Of a DNA stretch of 64,000 nt, positions 60,197 through 64,000 are shown one piece after another; the first letter of the stretch is position 1, and every line of letters begins with the position of its first letter. Made by a program: the position numbers and the translations under genes. The notes under the pieces are model-generated. The model did not search any database. It saw nothing but the letters and a program-made list of their open reading frames with translations, and was not told the origin of the DNA. This DNA is from Niebla homalea (taxonomy: Eukaryota; Ascomycota; Lecanoromycetes; Lecanorales; Ramalinaceae). The stretch covers positions 1,426,001 through 1,490,000 of the forward strand of contig JAHGAU010000008.1 of the NCBI GenBank assembly GCA_019925105.1. The letters run 5' to 3'.

Positions 60197-60427
60197 CATG
60201 TTCTCAGGATCGACCTTTCCTAGATGCTCGATCAATTCGTGGCTTCCTTGTGTACGTTTGGTGGTCAGCTGCTGCCATCTTTGCTGACCTGCGTACTTAC
60301 GAAAAGCTGAGGACATTTTCGTTCAATGCACATCACGCAAATAGTTGTCCGCCAGTATCAATTTTGTATTTAATGTCCTTTTCATATCACATATCTCCTT
60401 TTAGCATAAGACAGGAGACAAAGCGCA

Positions 60428-62242
60428 ATGTTAGCAGATAATGACTCCGAGGCGCCCACCACTGAGCAGAAAGGTAAATCCAAAGCTTCAACCGATGAGC
60501 CAGTCCAAGAGGACAGACTTAGTCCCCAGGACTCGACATACGGTACTGGTGCGGCATATCCTACACCTACCACTCCCTTGTTTCCTGCCCCTCAAGCGCA
60601 GGACAGACAGCCCCCAGGTGGCCTGACGGTCGTTGAGGAGGACGAGAAATTGGAGCACTCTCCAGCCGAAGATACAAGTCCAAGATGTCCGCCTACGATA
60701 ATCCATTCAGCCATGGAAGGTGAAGCCTCTTCAACCCATAGAAGCCCTGAGGCCGGATCTGCGGACGATGCCGACGACAATAAGTCAATTCCCACCAATG
60801 AATGGGCCGACCCAGGCACTACAACCAGATTCCGGCTCATAGATTGGAGGACGAACAAGACATCAACACCAGATGCCCAACGAGTTACGGCTGATCTGGA
60901 GGTCAGTCCGACGCACGTGTCTATGGAGACGCCCTCGACGAACAGACGATCGATGAGGCTGAGTGAGTGGGGTAGCGCCGCGAGCAGGGCCAGATCTCAA
61001 GTCCCTGAGGAAGGTTCAGACAAAATACCTAGCTCAGATGTATTGGGTGCTTTATCGGAGCAGGGAGAGAATGTAGTGGATCACCGGGCAGAGACCAGCA
61101 TCCGTCTGGCAATGCCTGAGGAAAGAAGCTCGACCGGCGAGAAAACCTCAAATACTCTCTCGTCAAGCCCTTGCAGGAGAAACAGAAGTGGCCGTGCAGG
61201 GGCTTCCAGGCGGCCTCCGCACAGAGCGCCTAGACAAGCTGCCACTGAAGATGTCTGGTAAGTTGATGATCGTCAACCCCAAATCGATTGCGAGTCATCC
61301 CGCAGGTCCAATAGCTCTTGTGGGGACCACGAAAGCTAATCTCCCACTGATGCTAGGTCTGGGCCTGAAGAGTGTCTCCCCAACCTTCGCGATGCCACTG
61401 ACCCACAGAGCCTGGGTGGCATCGACGATCCATTCGCCGATAATTACGCTGCAAGTGATCATCACCCACGAGTCAACTCGGGTAACCAAAGATCAGCAGC
61501 AGCGAACAAAAAGTCGGTCGCAATGAGCGATCCTCAATCCTTGTTGAGCGCCCTCAATGCTACACCTATGAGAACTACGAGATCGCGTTCGGACGTCGGA
61601 TTCAGACGCTTGTCAGTAACACATAGCGAGGTTGTCAGGGCGAGGTCTGAAGAAAGACGCAAAGGCCTCAAAGAGAATGAGGTCCCTCCCAAAGCAAGGG
61701 CTCAGCTGGGCATTCAGGCACCTGTCCGCCAGGTGCCAAATCCAGCCGACCCAACTTCGCATCTACCTCCAGCCTTTGCAGGACAAAACGCAACAGGCCC
61801 GCGACAAGGCAACTCGATGCCAAGAAGCGTGATCCCTCTTCGTTTCAAGCCACCAGCTCCTGCAGAAGTCGCAGCCAGGGGGAGACGACGAGTCACCTCA
61901 AGTTCCCAGATCACTTCCGCCACCACCGCTCAAGATCAAGCACAAAGGGAAGGATCATGTCCTCGTGGTAGAGTTGAAAGATGGGTGTATGGGGAGAACC
62001 ATCCTGCGGAATTTCATGAAAGTGATGAGGATCGTCATCTGCTGCAAGACATGAATGGTCGTGAAAGAAACGAGCTTCAGCCATTTGCTTCAGCTGAAGG
62101 CTTAATGCACCCAAGTTCCGATCCACCTCCATCGGATGAAGAAAAGAAGAAGAAAGAGGAGAGAAAGAAGAAATTCTGGGCATTTTGTCGACGGAAAGCG
62201 GCAAAGAAATTGTTTAGACGAAACAAGAACAAGAAGTCCTGA
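60428..62242 (+). CDS. Uncharacterised low-complexity protein with polybasic C-terminus
   Basis: Exon 1 (60428-61257) and exon 2 (61357-62242), joined by a 99-bp GTAAGT...TAG intron, give 571 residues. The sequence is rich in Ser, Pro, Glu and Thr and is mostly disordered: TYGTGAAYPTPTTPLFPAP, then RSMRLSEWGSAASRARS, a middle part NYAASDHHPRVNSGNQRS, and VERWVYGENHPAEFHESDED. It ends in a strongly basic stretch (KKKEERKKKFWAFCRRKAAK, then KLFRRNKNKKS). The basic, aromatic tail could bind membrane or nucleic acid or act as a nuclear signal. I recognise no family. The coherent splice and open frames support a real gene. It follows gal1 on the same strand, 231 bases after its stop. Confidence 0.75.
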
Positions 62243-62644
62243 TGTTTGGGAAGCATGGCAATAGCAATGGCCTACTGATCATCTAATGTTGGTCTGAATG
62301 ACTGGATGATTTGGCTTAGGTCTGTGTTTGGTTCCTCTGACATTATTACACCCTTACTGTATAATTTACGCCAATATGCAATTCAGGTTTGCATCATGAC
62401 CTACTTTGTAATGTCGAAAGCGGATCTGCTATCAATAACGTGTGTTTCGGTCAGCCGTACGGAGTATATGACATATGATACAACGCCCTGAAAAGCCTTG
62501 TCACTGGGGCTGTGTGGCGGGGTGGACAGGGGCTAAGGTATCTCGCTAAGCACCACACCTATGATACTTCGATGTAAGACCACAATCTCTAGATCATTCA
62601 ACCTACTCATCTACATATTCCACGAAGAAAACCCCAAAGACGAG
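62243..62644. other. Intergenic region
   Basis: 3' region of the preceding gene and promoter of the SurE-domain gene. Nothing recognised. Confidence 0.5.
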
Positions 62645-64000
62645 ATGCGCATCCTCCTAACAAACGACGACGGCCCTCCCTCGTAAGTCTCTCTGTAAAC
62701 CCCAGGCCCCGTTCAACATCCCCTCACCCCACCTCTTTCTCAATCCTTTGTAAAGAACATTGTAATTGTTAAAGTATCACAACCACCCCCAAAAGCAAAA
62801 CCTCCTCCCCCTACATCCACTCCTTCGTCACCGCGCTCCGCTCCGCCGGCCACACCGTCGCCGTCGTTATCCCGCACCAGCAGCGTTCCTGGATCGGCAA
62901 AGCGCATTTCGTGTCCCAGCTCGTGAAACCGCGGTACTATCGCCCCGGACGGGACTGTCACTCGGGCGGGGAGGGGAGTCAGATATCTGATGGGCCGTTC
63001 GCTGATGCAGCAGCTCCTCCTGCTGAGGCTGTTTCGGGGGTGGAGGGAGATGCGGCCTCCGCCGCCGCTGACGCTGCTACGCACGGTCAAGTGGAACAGG
63101 ATTGGGTGCTACTCGACGGGACGCCCGCCACGGCCACGCAGTTGGGGCTCTTCCACCTTTTCAATTCTTCTCCTTCTCCTAGATCTGGTGGTGGTGGTGG
63201 TGGGTCCGACCCTTCCAGCGCTTCCGGCGCCAACCCATCCAGCTCACCCGGTCCCACCTACCCCCCTTTCGATTTGGTGATATCGGGACCCAACTACGGC
63301 CGCAACACCACCGCCCTGTTTTCCCTATCCAGTGGCACGGTGGGCGGGGCGATGGAAGCGGCGACGTTCGGCGTGAGGGCGGTGGCGCTGAGTTTTGCGT
63401 TTTGGACGAGGGAGTATGATGCCTCCTTGGTCGAGAGGGCGTGTAAGCATAGTGTTGATATTGTGGAAGGTTTGGTGAGACGGTGAGTTTGCCGTTTCTT
63501 GACGTAGTGGTTGGGAGACTTGATTGGTGAGGTGATACTGATGAGACGTGGATTAGGTGGGACGAGAAGGCATGGAAGGATGTTGCGGTGTGGAGTGTCA
63601 ATGTGCCTCTCCTCGAGAAAGTGGGGGAGAAGGTGATCGTGACGAGGTTATTGGAGAACACCTGGGGGCCGGAGAGCTGTTTCGAAGAGGTGACTGGGAC
63701 GAGTGAGGGGGTGGATGAGGGAGAGGAAGCAAAGGTGGCGGAGGTGAGGGAGAAGGAGGTCAGGGAAGCCGAAGAGCTGGCTGAGGGAGGTGACAAAAAG
63801 GGTGAGAGTGACGGTGTGAAAGGGAGAGGCGCGGAGGTCAAGGGAAGAGTCTTCAAGTGGTCGCCGAAGTTCGGTGAGGTGCAGAAGAGTATTGATGCCG
63901 CTCCTGAGGGCAATGATGGATGGGCCATCACCAAGGGATACACGAGGTAAGTCTCTATCCTGCTTTATGAACAAGATGGGTGATAGGACTTGGTGGATGT
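62645..64000 (+). CDS. pby1: SurE-domain protein, Pby1-like (C-terminus off window)
   Basis: Exons 62645-62682, 62796-63482 and 63557-63946 are visible; a GTAAGT donor at 63947 leads to sequence beyond the window. The start MRILLTNDDGPPS with IHSFVTALRSAGHTVAVVIP, DLVISGPNYGRNTTALFSLS and SGTVGGAMEAATFGVRAVAL are the metal- and substrate-site motifs of the SurE survival-protein/5'-nucleotidase family. Fungal SurE domains are typically fused to a C-terminal tubulin-tyrosine-ligase-like domain in Pby1, a P-body-associated protein; that part would lie downstream and is not seen. Low-complexity inserts occur at residues about 105-140 and in exon 3 (EVREKEVREAEELAEGGD). If no TTL domain follows, it would be a stand-alone acid phosphatase/nucleotidase. 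Confidence 0.85.

Overview
The window reads as nuclear DNA of a filamentous ascomycete (Pezizomycotina). Genes are mostly interrupted by 45-140 bp introns with GTAAGT/GTGAGT-type donors, and many families are typical of this group: Nst1, a Ran1/Sks1-type kinase, a fungal caspase-like peptidase, a 2EXR-type family, Duo1 and Tre2. Family content fits Dothideomycetes or a relative, but that is inference only. Exon limits were read by eye from frame continuity, splice signals and family conservation; multi-exon models were checked for phase.

Layout. 1-8 kb: a truncated coiled-coil protein (-), a Dap1/MAPR haem-binding protein (+), a frameshifted glutathione S-transferase (-) and a small protein ending in Cys-Cys (-). 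8-17.6 kb is almost gene-free except for a Ran1/Sks1-like kinase (+), and holds microsatellites and a 227-bp inverted-repeat element. 17.6-21.5 kb (-) is the most unusual locus: an uncharacterised N-terminal region, a heptad-repeat minisatellite and a caspase-like domain that splice together in frame, with a second minisatellite falling in an intron.

22.6-37 kb is compact: Tre2-like M28 protein (-), dolichol-phosphate mannosyltransferase Dpm1 (+), oxoacyl-ACP-reductase-like SDR (-), a CSN8/PSMD8/eIF3k-like protein (-), a PAQR receptor (+), a sugar-porter MFS protein (-), a 409-bp MITE-like element, mitochondrial ribosomal protein mL40 (+) and the GTPase Rho2 (-).

37-64 kb: Nst1 (+), a DUF1749 hydrolase (-), a TRAPPC12-like TPR protein (+), a conserved fungal nuclear protein (-) divergent from DASH subunit Duo1 (+), a 2EXR-type pseudogene with two in-frame stops (+), a secreted Ser/Thr-rich protein (+), retromer Vps35 (+), acetolactate synthase Ilv2 (-) divergent from galactokinase Gal1 (+), a low-complexity basic-tailed protein (+), and the start of a SurE-domain Pby1-like protein (+) cut by the window end.

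Most of the set is housekeeping: endosomal and secretory trafficking (Vps35, TRAPPC12, Tre2), glycosylation (Dpm1), cell-wall or polarity signalling (Rho2), mitosis (Duo1) and primary metabolism (Ilv2, Gal1). No secondary-metabolite cluster, CRISPR array, rRNA or convincing tRNA was seen.
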